64,000 nucleotides of DNA from Phycisphaerae bacterium. GTDB lineage: Bacteria; Planctomycetota; Phycisphaerae; UBA1845. The stretch lies in assembly GCA_029260165.1 (NCBI GenBank), contig JAJDDT010000073.1, positions 1 to 64,000 of the forward strand, in the 5' to 3' direction. This document shows, one piece after another, positions 17,032 to 24,438 of the stretch. The notes below the pieces were generated by a model, which worked only from the letters and a program-made list of their open reading frames with translations, was not told where the DNA came from and did not search any database. The translations under genes and the position numbers were made by a program. Every line of letters begins with the position of its first letter. The first letter of the stretch is position 1.

Positions 17032-17378
17032 CCCCGATCATCGCCGACATCTGGTCCACCGAAACACTCATCGCAGGACTCATCACCCCGCTCATCGCCA
17101 TCCACATGGGCGTCATGACCTTTTACATCAGAAGCCTGCGCGACCAGCACCAGTCCAGCTTCGACGACGTCACACGACGCCTCGAAAACGTCGCCAAAAA
17201 CGTCGAACGACTCTCGCGACGCATCGCCGACCACGAACGACATTTCACCGCCAAGGAAGACTGGCTCCGCGAAAGCATGCTCGCCCGACAGAACATCGAA
17301 AAACTCACCCGCTCCATCACTCACATCCAGGCCACTCAACGCCCCGACCATCCACCAACAAAGGAGAAAAATTCATGA
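17028..17378 (+). CDS. Membrane-anchored coiled-coil protein, DUF2730-like
   Basis: The product is 116 residues. It has one transmembrane helix near the N-terminus (about residues 10-35, LIAGLITPLIAIHMGVMTF) and then a long helix with regular heptads (RRLENVAKNVERLSRRIADH). One membrane segment plus coiled coil is the architecture of DUF2730 proteins of Mu-like phages, which sit just before a small helical/wHTH gene and DUF3486, as here. The start overlaps the 22-residue peptide, and the end overlaps the next start (17375). Assignment rests on architecture and order, not on sequence identity. Confidence 0.5.
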   Translation: MTPIIADIWSTETLIAGLITPLIAIHMGVMTFYIRSLRDQHQSSFDDVTRRLENVAKNVERLSRRIADHERHFTAKEDWLRESMLARQNIEKLTRSITHIQATQRPDHPPTKEKNS

Positions 17379-17692
17379 ACGACGGCAAACCCATTTCCGA
17401 AATCGTCCGCGTACGCAACGAAATCCTCGTCGCGCTCAAGATGATCTACCCCGCCGCACTGCAGGCCGATCAGATATTCCGCGCCCTGCTCAGCGTCTTC
17501 CCAACCCTCGAATGGATACCCTTCAGACGCGACCTCTGCTACCTCGCCGAAAAACGATACGTCCAGCGCGTGATCGCTGCCTCCGAATCCGAACCACGAC
17601 TCACCCCGTTCCGAAAACGCTGGCTTCGTGTCACCCCAACCGGTCTCGAAATCACCGACAAACTCATCGGCGACCCCGCACTACAGGAGTAA
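17375..17692 (+). CDS. Small winged-helix-like protein
   Basis: The product is 105 residues. ATG 17375 overlaps the stop of the previous gene and follows AAAGGAGAAAAATTC. The pattern is helix-helix (ISEIVRVRNEILVALKMIYP), helix (ADQIFRALLSVFPTLEWIPF), helix (RRDLCYLAEKRYVQRV) and a wing-like basic strand ending in TPTGLEITDKL, as in winged helix-turn-helix proteins. A small wHTH protein occupies this place in many Mu-like prophages between the DUF2730 and DUF3486 genes. DNA binding is inferred from fold pattern only. Confidence 0.5.
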   Translation: MNDGKPISEIVRVRNEILVALKMIYPAALQADQIFRALLSVFPTLEWIPFRRDLCYLAEKRYVQRVIAASESEPRLTPFRKRWLRVTPTGLEITDKLIGDPALQE

Positions 17693-17698
17693 CACAGT

Positions 17699-18223
17699 AT
17701 GCCGCGCAACAAAAAATCAAAAAAAAGCAAAGCAACCGTCACCACCTCGCAGCCCGCGTCCACCATCGAAAACCCCACCGAACCAACAAAAGACGAAAGG
17801 CCCGAAAACATGACCGTCCGGAACTTCTTCCACCGCATGAAATGCGTCGGACAACTCATCCACAAGGGCTTCGGACTCGAAAAAATCCAGGACGCCGACA
17901 TCATCACCAAAAACGCCTACCTCGTCGTCGTCTCAAGAATCATCGAAGCCCTGTCACGCGAAGACGAACTCTCCACCGCCGAACTCGCCACCCTCTCCAA
18001 AACCCTCGCAGAACAACGTCGCCTCGAAATCCAGGACAAGGAAATCGAACGAAAATTCGTCAAGGAGGAACGACCCACCAAAACCCCCGCCAGGCTCAAC
18101 GGCTCCATCAACCAACTCTACGGAACCGGCGACGAGCGCGACCAACGCAACAAGACACTTGACGCCGAAAACCAGCGATCATCTAATCTGTCATCGCATC
18201 CAGGAGATCGCCATGGACGGTGA
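17699..18223 (+). CDS. Helical protein, possibly DUF3486-like (phage terminase region)
   Basis: The product is 174 residues. The start at 17699 is preceded by CAGGAGTAACACAGT. The N-terminus is a Lys/Ser/Thr-rich disordered segment (~1-40). Residues ~40-140 are helical, ending in ELSTAELATLSKTLAEQRRL and DKEIERKFVKEE, resembling the C-terminal part of DUF3486 proteins (Mu gp27-like), though the match is faint. The last ~30 residues overlap the ribosome site and start of the MgtC gene, so the C-terminus may be secondary read-through created when the original downstream genes were lost. No terminase large subunit follows. Confidence 0.45.
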   Translation: MPRNKKSKKSKATVTTSQPASTIENPTEPTKDERPENMTVRNFFHRMKCVGQLIHKGFGLEKIQDADIITKNAYLVVVSRIIEALSREDELSTAELATLSKTLAEQRRLEIQDKEIERKFVKEERPTKTPARLNGSINQLYGTGDERDQRNKTLDAENQRSSNLSSHPGDRHGR

Positions 18224-18845
18224 AATGATTACAAAATTGCTTCTCGCAGTCACCATCGGCAGCGCCGTCGGATTTGAACGCGCCCTCCGCGACAAACCCG
18301 CAGGATTCCGCACCAACATCCTCATCTGCCTCGGTGCCTGCGTCTTCGCCCACGTCTCACAATCCGTCGCCGGACCCATGATCGACCAGACCCGCATCGC
18401 CGCCCAGATCGTCTCAGGCGTCGGATTCCTCGGCGCTGGCGCCATCATCCGCGACGCACGCGACGTCGTCGGACTCACAACAGCAGCCACCATCTGGACC
18501 GTCGCCGCACTCGGGATGGCCTGCGGATTCGGAAAATTCGACGTCGCCCTCACCGGATCAGCCTGCACGCTCGTCGTCCTCTTCGGATTCCCCTACGTCG
18601 GACAATTCATTCAATTCGGGCGCGACGCGAGCGACTACTGCCTGACCACGAGCAAGACACCCGACGCGTTTGATTTTCTCAAGGAAAAACTGGCTGATTT
18701 CGGACTGAAAATGGTCCACAACACCTACCACGAAAAAGGCGAGAAACTCGTCTTCCGAATCCGCACCCTCGGATCCCCCGCCGCACAGGAAGCGTTCCGA
18801 AAATTCATGGTCCTCAACGACAGTTGGCGACTCAACGAAAACTAA
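18213..18845 (+). CDS. MgtC/SapB-family membrane protein
   Basis: The product is 210 residues. ATG 18213 follows CCAGGAGATCGCC; the longer frame from 18159 has no ribosome site. Residues 5-135 carry the MgtC signature: GSAVGFERALRDKPAGFRTN, then a membrane segment (LICLGACVFAHVS), GVGFLGAGAIIRD and TTAATIWTVAALGMACG, four to five membrane helices in all. The C-terminal ~75 residues form a small soluble ACT-like domain. MgtC proteins affect P-type ATPases and ATP synthase under low Mg2+ or acid; the exact role here is unknown. It overlaps the preceding gene by 11 bp. Confidence 0.85.
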   Translation: MDGEMITKLLLAVTIGSAVGFERALRDKPAGFRTNILICLGACVFAHVSQSVAGPMIDQTRIAAQIVSGVGFLGAGAIIRDARDVVGLTTAATIWTVAALGMACGFGKFDVALTGSACTLVVLFGFPYVGQFIQFGRDASDYCLTTSKTPDAFDFLKEKLADFGLKMVHNTYHEKGEKLVFRIRTLGSPAAQEAFRKFMVLNDSWRLNEN

Positions 18846-18862
18846 TTCACTTCAATTCCAAT

Positions 18863-18887
18863 GTAGCGCCACCCCTCGTGGGTGGCG
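18863..18887. repeat. Family A palindrome, single copy
   Basis: GTAGCGCCACCCC then TCGTGGGTGGCG. The stem differs from the other copies by paired changes (GCCACCC/GGGTGGC), so the hairpin is kept. The following bases (GGAAATACCAAACGATGTTC) resemble the spacer of the 80-bp paired elements, so this is a half element. It is the only thing seen in the gap between the MgtC gene and the convergent PEP-CTERM gene, and may terminate both. Confidence 0.85.
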
Positions 18888-18953
18888 GAAATACCAAACG
18901 ATGTTCGCAAGCCCGGGATCCAACGATTGCAGCGAAACCGCACGAACGCCAAA

Positions 18954-19565
18954 TCAACGCAGCTCTTTGCGCCGACGCCGAAGCATGACGAAACCAATCC
19001 CCAACATCACCACCACCGCCGGCTCGGGAACAACGTTGATCGTCACCCGCTCGCTGCTGTCGGTCACAGGAATGGATGCAAAACCTCCATCAGCCAGAAT
19101 GCTCGTCGGATCACCCAACGTCAATTCAAATGACTCTCCAATCGACAAATCATTACTGTCGGCGATCAGTAAAAAGGTGGCCAACTCCTGCTGGCCGTTG
19201 GGCGCGACCGGGAGCGGACCTATTTTGCCGGCGGCTTGTGGATTTGGGAAACCAACGATGCCCCAAAAACTAAAATCGTCGGCGCTTGGAAATATCCAGT
19301 CCCAGGAAACAAAAGACACCCCATCACCCGCCGTTGTCGCAATGTCCGAAAAATCGAAAAACACAATGCCCCCGCCCGGAAACTCGCCGTCGCCGTCGTT
19401 GGCGAGCGAGAGCGTCAACTCGGTGGCCACGTCGGGCAGGATGAACAACTCGCTCCCCGGCGCGCCAACACCGCCTTCAAAAACAAATCGCGGGACATTG
19501 GTAACGTTCGCCGACAACGCCGCCGTCAATCCAACAATGATTATATGACTGCCGTACAGCTTCAT
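18954..19565 (-). CDS. PEP-CTERM sorted exported protein
   Basis: The product is 203 residues with a signal peptide (residues 1-20, HIIIVGLTAALSA). The mature domain is ~150 residues, beta-rich and acidic (FVFEGGVGAPGSELFILPD, SWDWIFPSADDFSFWGIVG, LSIGESFELTLGD). The tail has VVPEP, a hydrophobic helix (AVVVMLGIGFVML) and RRRRK, the PEP-CTERM signal for exosortase. It is paralogous to the genes at 19617 and 23290, most clearly in the S-W-x-W-[IV]-F-P and LSIGE[ST]FEL motifs. The ribosome site is AAGGAGAAAG before the ATG. The family function is unknown; the exosortase lies outside the window. Confidence 0.85.
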   Translation of the reverse strand: MKLYGSHIIIVGLTAALSANVTNVPRFVFEGGVGAPGSELFILPDVATELTLSLANDGDGEFPGGGIVFFDFSDIATTAGDGVSFVSWDWIFPSADDFSFWGIVGFPNPQAAGKIGPLPVAPNGQQELATFLLIADSNDLSIGESFELTLGDPTSILADGGFASIPVTDSSERVTINVVPEPAVVVMLGIGFVMLRRRRKELR

Positions 19566-19616
19566 TTCTTTCTCCTTGGTTCGCGAATCACGGTTCGCGC
19601 CGTGTGAACTATTTTG

Positions 19617-20231
19617 TTATGACCGCAGCCGTCGTTTCGTTTTTCGCAACATGACGACGCCAACGGCGAGAATGGCGATGCCCGCCGGTTCGGGGACGAC
19701 AAGGATCGTGTGGTTCAGGCTTCCCTCGACGATTTCAACTAATTCAAAGTTCTCGTCCACCAGCGGCTGGCCGTCATCATCAAGGATCAATTCAAAGGTC
19801 TCTCCAATGGACAATTCATTGCCGTGGGCGATCAACGAGAATGTGGCCACTTCGAGCGTGCTGCCTGGCGGGAAAGGAACGCCGGCAGCAAATGCGAAGG
19901 CTGCGACACCGGGAGGGTCACTGATTGACCATTTTTGCGGATCCGAGGCACCTGGAAACACCCATTCCCACGATTCAAACGTAACGATATCGTCAATGGA
20001 AGGAACAAGGCCATCGAAATTGAATCCGGTCAACGCTGGGCCCGCGATCTCAGCGGGGCCTTCGTTGATAACGGAAATGGCGAAATCGGTTTCTGTATCA
20101 AGGGGTATGGTGAGTTGGCCACTGTCAGGAGTGACGCCGCCTTCAATCACGAATCGTGCCTGTCCGAAGGTTTGCGACGAAACAGCAACGGCAAGACAAA
20201 CTGCAAAAGCATGCGTACAGCGACTTTTCAT
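19617..20231 (-). CDS. PEP-CTERM sorted exported protein (intact paralog)
   Basis: The product is 204 residues from ATG 20231, chosen because CAAGGGAGCACCGAA precedes it and a signal peptide (THAFAVCLAVAVSSQTFGQA) follows; the open frame extends 34 codons further upstream. The mature domain resembles that of 18954 and is a clear paralog of 23290 (QARFVIEG, LTIPLDTETDFAISV, NEGPAEIAGP, SWEWVFPGA). The C-terminus keeps LVVPEPAGIAILAVGVVML and a basic end. It is probably exported, processed by exosortase and surface-associated. Family C palindrome copy 1 lies 126 bp upstream. Confidence 0.85.
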   Translation of the reverse strand: MKSRCTHAFAVCLAVAVSSQTFGQARFVIEGGVTPDSGQLTIPLDTETDFAISVINEGPAEIAGPALTGFNFDGLVPSIDDIVTFESWEWVFPGASDPQKWSISDPPGVAAFAFAAGVPFPPGSTLEVATFSLIAHGNELSIGETFELILDDDGQPLVDENFELVEIVEGSLNHTILVVPEPAGIAILAVGVVMLRKTKRRLRS

Positions 20232-20356
20232 TTCGGTGCTCCCTTGCTCGAAAATGTGGCTCGCCGATGTACTTCCCGAGCCTAGCCGACTGGGTGATGT
20301 AAACCAAGGGAAAAGGTGCGGAAAATCGCTCAATTGAGCCGGAAGCCAGAGGAATC

Positions 20357-20389
20357 GTCAGGTTCGCTTCGCTTAACCTGACCTACCTG
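20357..20389. repeat. Palindromic repeat family C, copy 1
   Basis: GTCAGGTTCGCTTCGC then TTAACCTGACCTACCTG. The stem is TCAGGTT/AACCTGA with a 10-base loop. An identical 33-bp copy stands at 23948-23980. This copy ends one base before the stop codon of the FAD oxidoreductase gene (20390), so it may terminate that transcript. Confidence 0.9.
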
Positions 20390-22039
20390 CTAAGGAACTC
20401 GGTATCCCGTCAGTGCTTCAAACATCAATGACGCGGTCTGAAAACACACCGAGACGCCGGGCAGTCCCACCGTGGCACATCCTATGGCGACATTTTCGAC
20501 GGCGAACCTGGGTGTGGCACTTCGAAGAACACTTTGGGGCGTCAATCGCCTACCATAGACGGAACCCTGTTCACTCGCGAGTTCCAATTGCAGATCATAA
20601 GGCGAGAGCACCATCATCTCTCTCAAATGCTCGCCGACATTCGGGAATAGTAATCGCTCAAGTATTTCGATGACCGACCTCGCGGCCTGCCCCTTTACAT
20701 CTTCGTAATAACTCTCCCCAACAGAGAATGCTCGCTCATATGCCGAGAAACTTCCCGGGCTGAAAACGGTGAGACCAGAAAGCTCTGGTGTCCCAGAAGC
20801 CAGCACGGGACTATTGGCGGTGTTCGAACCTATATAAAGATGCGTTGGCGGCTGACTGATGTCAATTGGTGAGAAGTCAATCTCGCTGTCCGCTGCAAAG
20901 TACCAGTAGTTGCGCCGAGCTAAGCGTGCTTCTATTTCCGCATAGTCATTTACTGTAAAGAAAAAGCTAGTCAGAGAGCGCGACGGCTCATAATCCCGCA
21001 ATACACACTTGGGAACCTCATCGAATAACGCACACGTCAGCCCAGGCGAAAGGGTGCTTACTACAAAGCTACAAGGTATCGCGGTTCCATCATCGCACTG
21101 AACTTCCCGTACCCGATTGGATTCAACGCGCAATCTGGACACTCGCCTGTTAAGCTGTATCTCGCCTCCATGCACTTCGATCGCATCGCCAAGATAACGC
21201 ACTAAACTGCCGAAGCCGTTTTTTGGGAAACACGCTCCTTCGTGCAGGAAACCCGTTGCGGCGACATATACTCCTAAAGAAATAGCGTCAACATTCTCCG
21301 CGAAAATCCCAGCATGACCGTAGAGTAACCGCCGCACTGAATCGGGCATGCGACACCAATCAAAGACCTGACCAAGCGTGAAGTTTGCGAATCTAAACAC
21401 AATCCCTTTTGATTGCTCCGAAATTTCCGAGCTCGACAATACCGCCTGCCACATTTCGACGAAGCCTTGGAGATACAGACCTCGCTTGTATATAAGCCTC
21501 AGGCCATCAAGGAGTCCACCAAAAATCTCAAAGAAAAGTTCGATTGAATGCTCTGCGTCTAGATTTCGCGAGATAAGCGCATTCTTCCACCGATCCGAGC
21601 CCAGTGGTACAGCGAACGGCTCCGCACCGTCAGTGATAATGTTCTCGAATCCGTCTACGTCCATCGAATCAAGCGGAACTTGACTCGCATCACCAAGGTA
21701 TCGAAGCACCCTTGAGCCGATCTCGTCCTGGCCAAAATTCCACAAATACTGGGGCCCAGCAGAAAATTCCAGGCCACCCACTTCCAGGATTCGAGCGTGC
21801 CCTCCGACTAAGGAAGGGTGTGACTCAAGCACAACTACAGAGTGACCGATTCTCGCCAACAATCCCGCCAAGCAGAGGCCAGTCGCTCCAGAACCGATAA
21901 TCACGATAGGCAACGACTCTGTGGAGTGCAAGTCCTCACCCGCCCAGTAGGGCGGCTCGAAGCAACCCGAAATCGTCCCGCTCATCGTAATCGCCAAGAA
22001 CTCTCTTCGGCTCAGACCTACTCGGTAATCCATGACCAT
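20390..22039 (-). CDS. Tat-type FAD-dependent oxidoreductase (phytoene dehydrogenase-like)
   Basis: The product is 549 residues from ATG 22039, which follows GGGAGAAGGGGTT. The N-terminus has a twin-arginine motif (LSRREFL, residues 9-15) and then a lipobox-like ISGC (23-26), so it is likely exported folded through Tat and lipid-anchored. Residues 45-75 form the dinucleotide-binding fold (IVIIGSGATGLCLAGLL, with an acidic residue ending strand 2), followed by GGHARILEVGGLEFSAGPQY as in phytoene desaturase/amine oxidase families. The C-terminal FAD motif is around VAIGCATVGLPGVS. The substrate is unknown. The gene is visibly more A+T-rich than its surroundings and overlaps the upstream membrane-protein gene by 22 bp, suggesting a co-transferred pair. 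Confidence 0.8.
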   Translation of the reverse strand: MVMDYRVGLSRREFLAITMSGTISGCFEPPYWAGEDLHSTESLPIVIIGSGATGLCLAGLLARIGHSVVVLESHPSLVGGHARILEVGGLEFSAGPQYLWNFGQDEIGSRVLRYLGDASQVPLDSMDVDGFENIITDGAEPFAVPLGSDRWKNALISRNLDAEHSIELFFEIFGGLLDGLRLIYKRGLYLQGFVEMWQAVLSSSEISEQSKGIVFRFANFTLGQVFDWCRMPDSVRRLLYGHAGIFAENVDAISLGVYVAATGFLHEGACFPKNGFGSLVRYLGDAIEVHGGEIQLNRRVSRLRVESNRVREVQCDDGTAIPCSFVVSTLSPGLTCALFDEVPKCVLRDYEPSRSLTSFFFTVNDYAEIEARLARRNYWYFAADSEIDFSPIDISQPPTHLYIGSNTANSPVLASGTPELSGLTVFSPGSFSAYERAFSVGESYYEDVKGQAARSVIEILERLLFPNVGEHLREMMVLSPYDLQLELASEQGSVYGRRLTPQSVLRSATPRFAVENVAIGCATVGLPGVSVCFQTASLMFEALTGYRVP

Positions 22040-23100
22040 AACCCCTTCTCCCACAGTAGGGCAATTAGCGGTGAGACCAGTGCTATTAGATATGCCGTGC
22101 TGTACTGAAAATCATAGGGCCATGTATTCATACGAAGCACCAGCTGCTCTCTTGCCTCCAACCTGTCCAACAACGCTACGATATTCGCTATTTGATTATT
22201 CTCTTGAGATTGCGCAAGATCTACGCGATCAAGCGTTGAATACAACTTTTTTGCCTCTTCTCGTAGGCCGGACAGCGTCTTGCTCCGATACGCCGACAAG
22301 AGTGCGTGAACTCTGAGTACAGGAAGCAGGAAAACTGCGATCGAACATACAAAGGGAAAGGCCATCCATGCAATGATCAGCGTTCTAACAGTAGTGTTCG
22401 ACCCGTAGCGCCAGGGCGAAACATATATGTATATCGCAATAAAACATCCCATTATGAGTGTATAGATCGCAAAATAAAACAGCACTTTGCCGATTACAAA
22501 AGATCCGCCGCACTTGTCCGGATGAAGATAGTCAAAATCCAGGTCCTCCTCGTGCCCCACTTTGATTGTGAGATAGAGCACACCATAGATTCCCCGCACT
22601 GCAAGTCCGCAGACGAACCCGACACAAAAATACTCACAGAGAATAACTGCCACAAACCAGAGGTTATCGTACCACAGACCAAAGCAATACCCCAGAATAG
22701 TATTCATTGCGCCAAAAATTATGCCGCTCATCACAAGAGGAAAGTTTGCTAAGAGGGTGCCCAAGCGTTGCGAGTATTTCATCTTGATAGTGTCATTCAC
22801 CAGCACATCTAGGCTTGAAGTGAATTCCCTTAGACGTGCTGTGGCCTTGAAAACCAGCAAGGAACACATTCCAATCATAGCGCCGACCATCCAACTATGA
22901 TCGCCCAGTGGATTGAGTCCCAACCAGCCCAAAGCTCCAATCTGCACAAGCGAGAATGTGAGTCCAGCAAGCGCAGATAAGACAAGCTCATGGACTTTTA
23001 GATGGTTCCGAAAAATCTCATAGAACGTTTTTCTCGAATCCGTGTGCGGCCCAAGTGTCGTCGCGTTTTCCTCCGGAGATGCATGTGGACTATCCATCAT
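22018..23100 (-). CDS. Polytopic membrane protein of unknown function
   Basis: The product is 360 residues from ATG 23100; a TTG at 23127 after GCAGGAG is an alternative start. After a polar N-terminus, I count about seven hydrophobic segments: near 45 (LSALAGLTFSLVQIGALGWL), 70, 120 (FPLVMSGIIFGAMN), 145 (LWFVAVILCEYFCVGFVCGL), 205, 240 and the C-terminus (YLIALVSPLIALLWEKG). The segment around 290-325 is a soluble helical stretch (LREEAKKLYSTLDRVDL). No family recognised. It overlaps the start of the oxidoreductase and shares its A+T-rich composition, so both probably work together, the membrane protein perhaps as a redox or substrate partner. Confidence 0.65.
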   Translation of the reverse strand: MMDSPHASPEENATTLGPHTDSRKTFYEIFRNHLKVHELVLSALAGLTFSLVQIGALGWLGLNPLGDHSWMVGAMIGMCSLLVFKATARLREFTSSLDVLVNDTIKMKYSQRLGTLLANFPLVMSGIIFGAMNTILGYCFGLWYDNLWFVAVILCEYFCVGFVCGLAVRGIYGVLYLTIKVGHEEDLDFDYLHPDKCGGSFVIGKVLFYFAIYTLIMGCFIAIYIYVSPWRYGSNTTVRTLIIAWMAFPFVCSIAVFLLPVLRVHALLSAYRSKTLSGLREEAKKLYSTLDRVDLAQSQENNQIANIVALLDRLEAREQLVLRMNTWPYDFQYSTAYLIALVSPLIALLWEKGLWSWITE

Positions 23101-23289
23101 ACTTCCAGTCACCGGCCTTTCCGGCAACTCCTGCTGCCTCTACTTAGCACCTTTGCCCGGCCTGCACGAAAAGCTGGGACACTAACGATTCTTCTTGGTC
23201 CGACCAGACTAAGGTAGCGCGCGCACGACGAAGCTTCAATGACGTAATCTATCAACGCTGGTGAATTATCCGGCGGCCAGCCGTGTTCG

Positions 23290-23805
23290 TCAATGAAGTC
23301 CGGAGAAGCCATCGGGGCTGTGCGTCACGACATTCTGGAGTTTTGTGCGCGAATTCTCGCCACCATTTTCGGTGTGCTGGTCCACCGATTCCTGCGCGTT
23401 CGGTTTGTTGGCTGTAACTCTCTTCGGTTCCAGATGTGGAAACGACAAACCGAGTGCCATGGTAGCTGCCTGCGGACTCGGGAGGCCCACTGTCGCCCAA
23501 AGAATGTGATTGTCCGCGTTGGGAAATATCCACTCCCAGGATTGCAATGCAACGTTGTCACCTGCCGACGTGGATATTCCGGCGAAGTCCAACAAGGTCA
23601 GCCTGGGGCCTGCGACTTCGGCTGGGCCTTCGTTGAATACGGAGATGGTGAATTCGGTTTCGGTGTCCAACGGAATTGGAAGATGGCCTGATAACGGTGT
23701 GGGCAGGCCGTCCCCCTCGACGATGAATCGTGCCTGTCCGAAAGTTTGGGTCGAGATGACAAAAACGGAACAGAGTGTCAAAGCGTGCGCAAGGGGAAAT
23801 TTCAT
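23290..23805 (-). pseudogene. PEP-CTERM paralog that lost its sorting tail
   Basis: The frame has 171 codons from ATG 23805 (GAGGGAGTACCGAA upstream). The signal peptide and residues ~20-120 are a clear paralog of 19617 (QTFGQARFIVEG, LPIPLDTETEFTISV, NEGPAEVAGP, SWEWIFPNADN). Similarity ends near residue 123 (about 23437). The remaining ~48 residues (HLEPKRVTANKP...) are unrelated, polar, and have neither the LSIGE motif nor PEP-CTERM, hydrophobic helix or basic end. I see no frame in which the missing part resumes. The product would be secreted without anchoring, or is dead. The break faces the A+T-rich island. Confidence 0.7.
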
Positions 23806-23947
23806 TTCGGTACTCCCTCTTGAAACCCGGCTCGCGCTCCGTCCTGCTTGTAGCGATAATCGTGGCCCGGATGCAAGCAAAAACAGGGGAGAATCGCTCA
23901 ATTGAGGCGGAAGCCGATATTCTTCCCTCTTGACACGCAGAGGAATT

Positions 23948-23980
23948 GTCAGGTTCGCTTCGCTTAACCTGACCTACCTG
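23948..23980. repeat. Palindromic repeat family C, copy 2
   Basis: Identical over 33 bp to 20357-20389 and in the same place relative to its gene: upstream of a PEP-CTERM paralog (143 bp from the start here, 126 bp there), with matching flanks (CGCTCAATTGAG and AGAGGAAT). It marks the upstream regions as duplicated. The rest of 23806-24119 holds nothing else I can name. Confidence 0.9.
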
Positions 23981-24119
23981 TTCGCAGTTGGGGCCATTTG
24001 ACGGTGTTGGGGGATCGTATTCTTCCGTCCGGGTAACTAAAGCGTGGGGTCGGCGATGACGAATCGTTTGTGGGGAAGGTTTGCGCGGTTGTTAACTATC
24101 GGACGTACTGGAGAATTCG

Positions 24120-24422
24120 ATGCGTATTGTGACCGGTGAGCATGATGGCCGCACGGTGCTGGAGTTGAAGGCTGACCTTGTGGGACAGGGTGCGGAGGTA
24201 TTGACGGAGTCGGTTGGTCAGGCGTTGGAGCAGGAGAAGTTCGATCTGACGATCGACATGCACGGTGTGTCGATGGTGGACAGTCTGGGTCTGGAGGCGC
24301 TTCTGGCAACGGTGAGGCGGTGCGGGTCGCTGGGCGGGACCTGTCGAATTGAGAAGGCGAGTCTGAAGATCAAGAACATTTTTCGAATCACACGGTTGTT
24401 GAAGGATATTGAGGTTGTTTAG
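24120..24422 (+). CDS. STAS-domain anti-sigma factor antagonist-like protein
   Basis: The product is 100 residues, a single STAS domain. The N-terminal strands (RIVTGEHDGRTVLELKADL) are followed by the central SpoIIAA-type motif (DMHGVSMVDSLGLEALLAT) with the phosphorylatable Ser at residue 56 in the D-S-x-G-L context, and a terminal helix (NIFRITRLLKD). Such proteins bind anti-sigma factors or other partners when unphosphorylated. It is the first gene of the pilus operon, 16 bp before PilB, so it may gate pilus assembly or its transcription. The ribosome site is CTGGAGAATTCG. Confidence 0.85.
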   Translation: MRIVTGEHDGRTVLELKADLVGQGAEVLTESVGQALEQEKFDLTIDMHGVSMVDSLGLEALLATVRRCGSLGGTCRIEKASLKIKNIFRITRLLKDIEVV

Positions 24423-24438
24423 GGGATAGAGGTTGACG

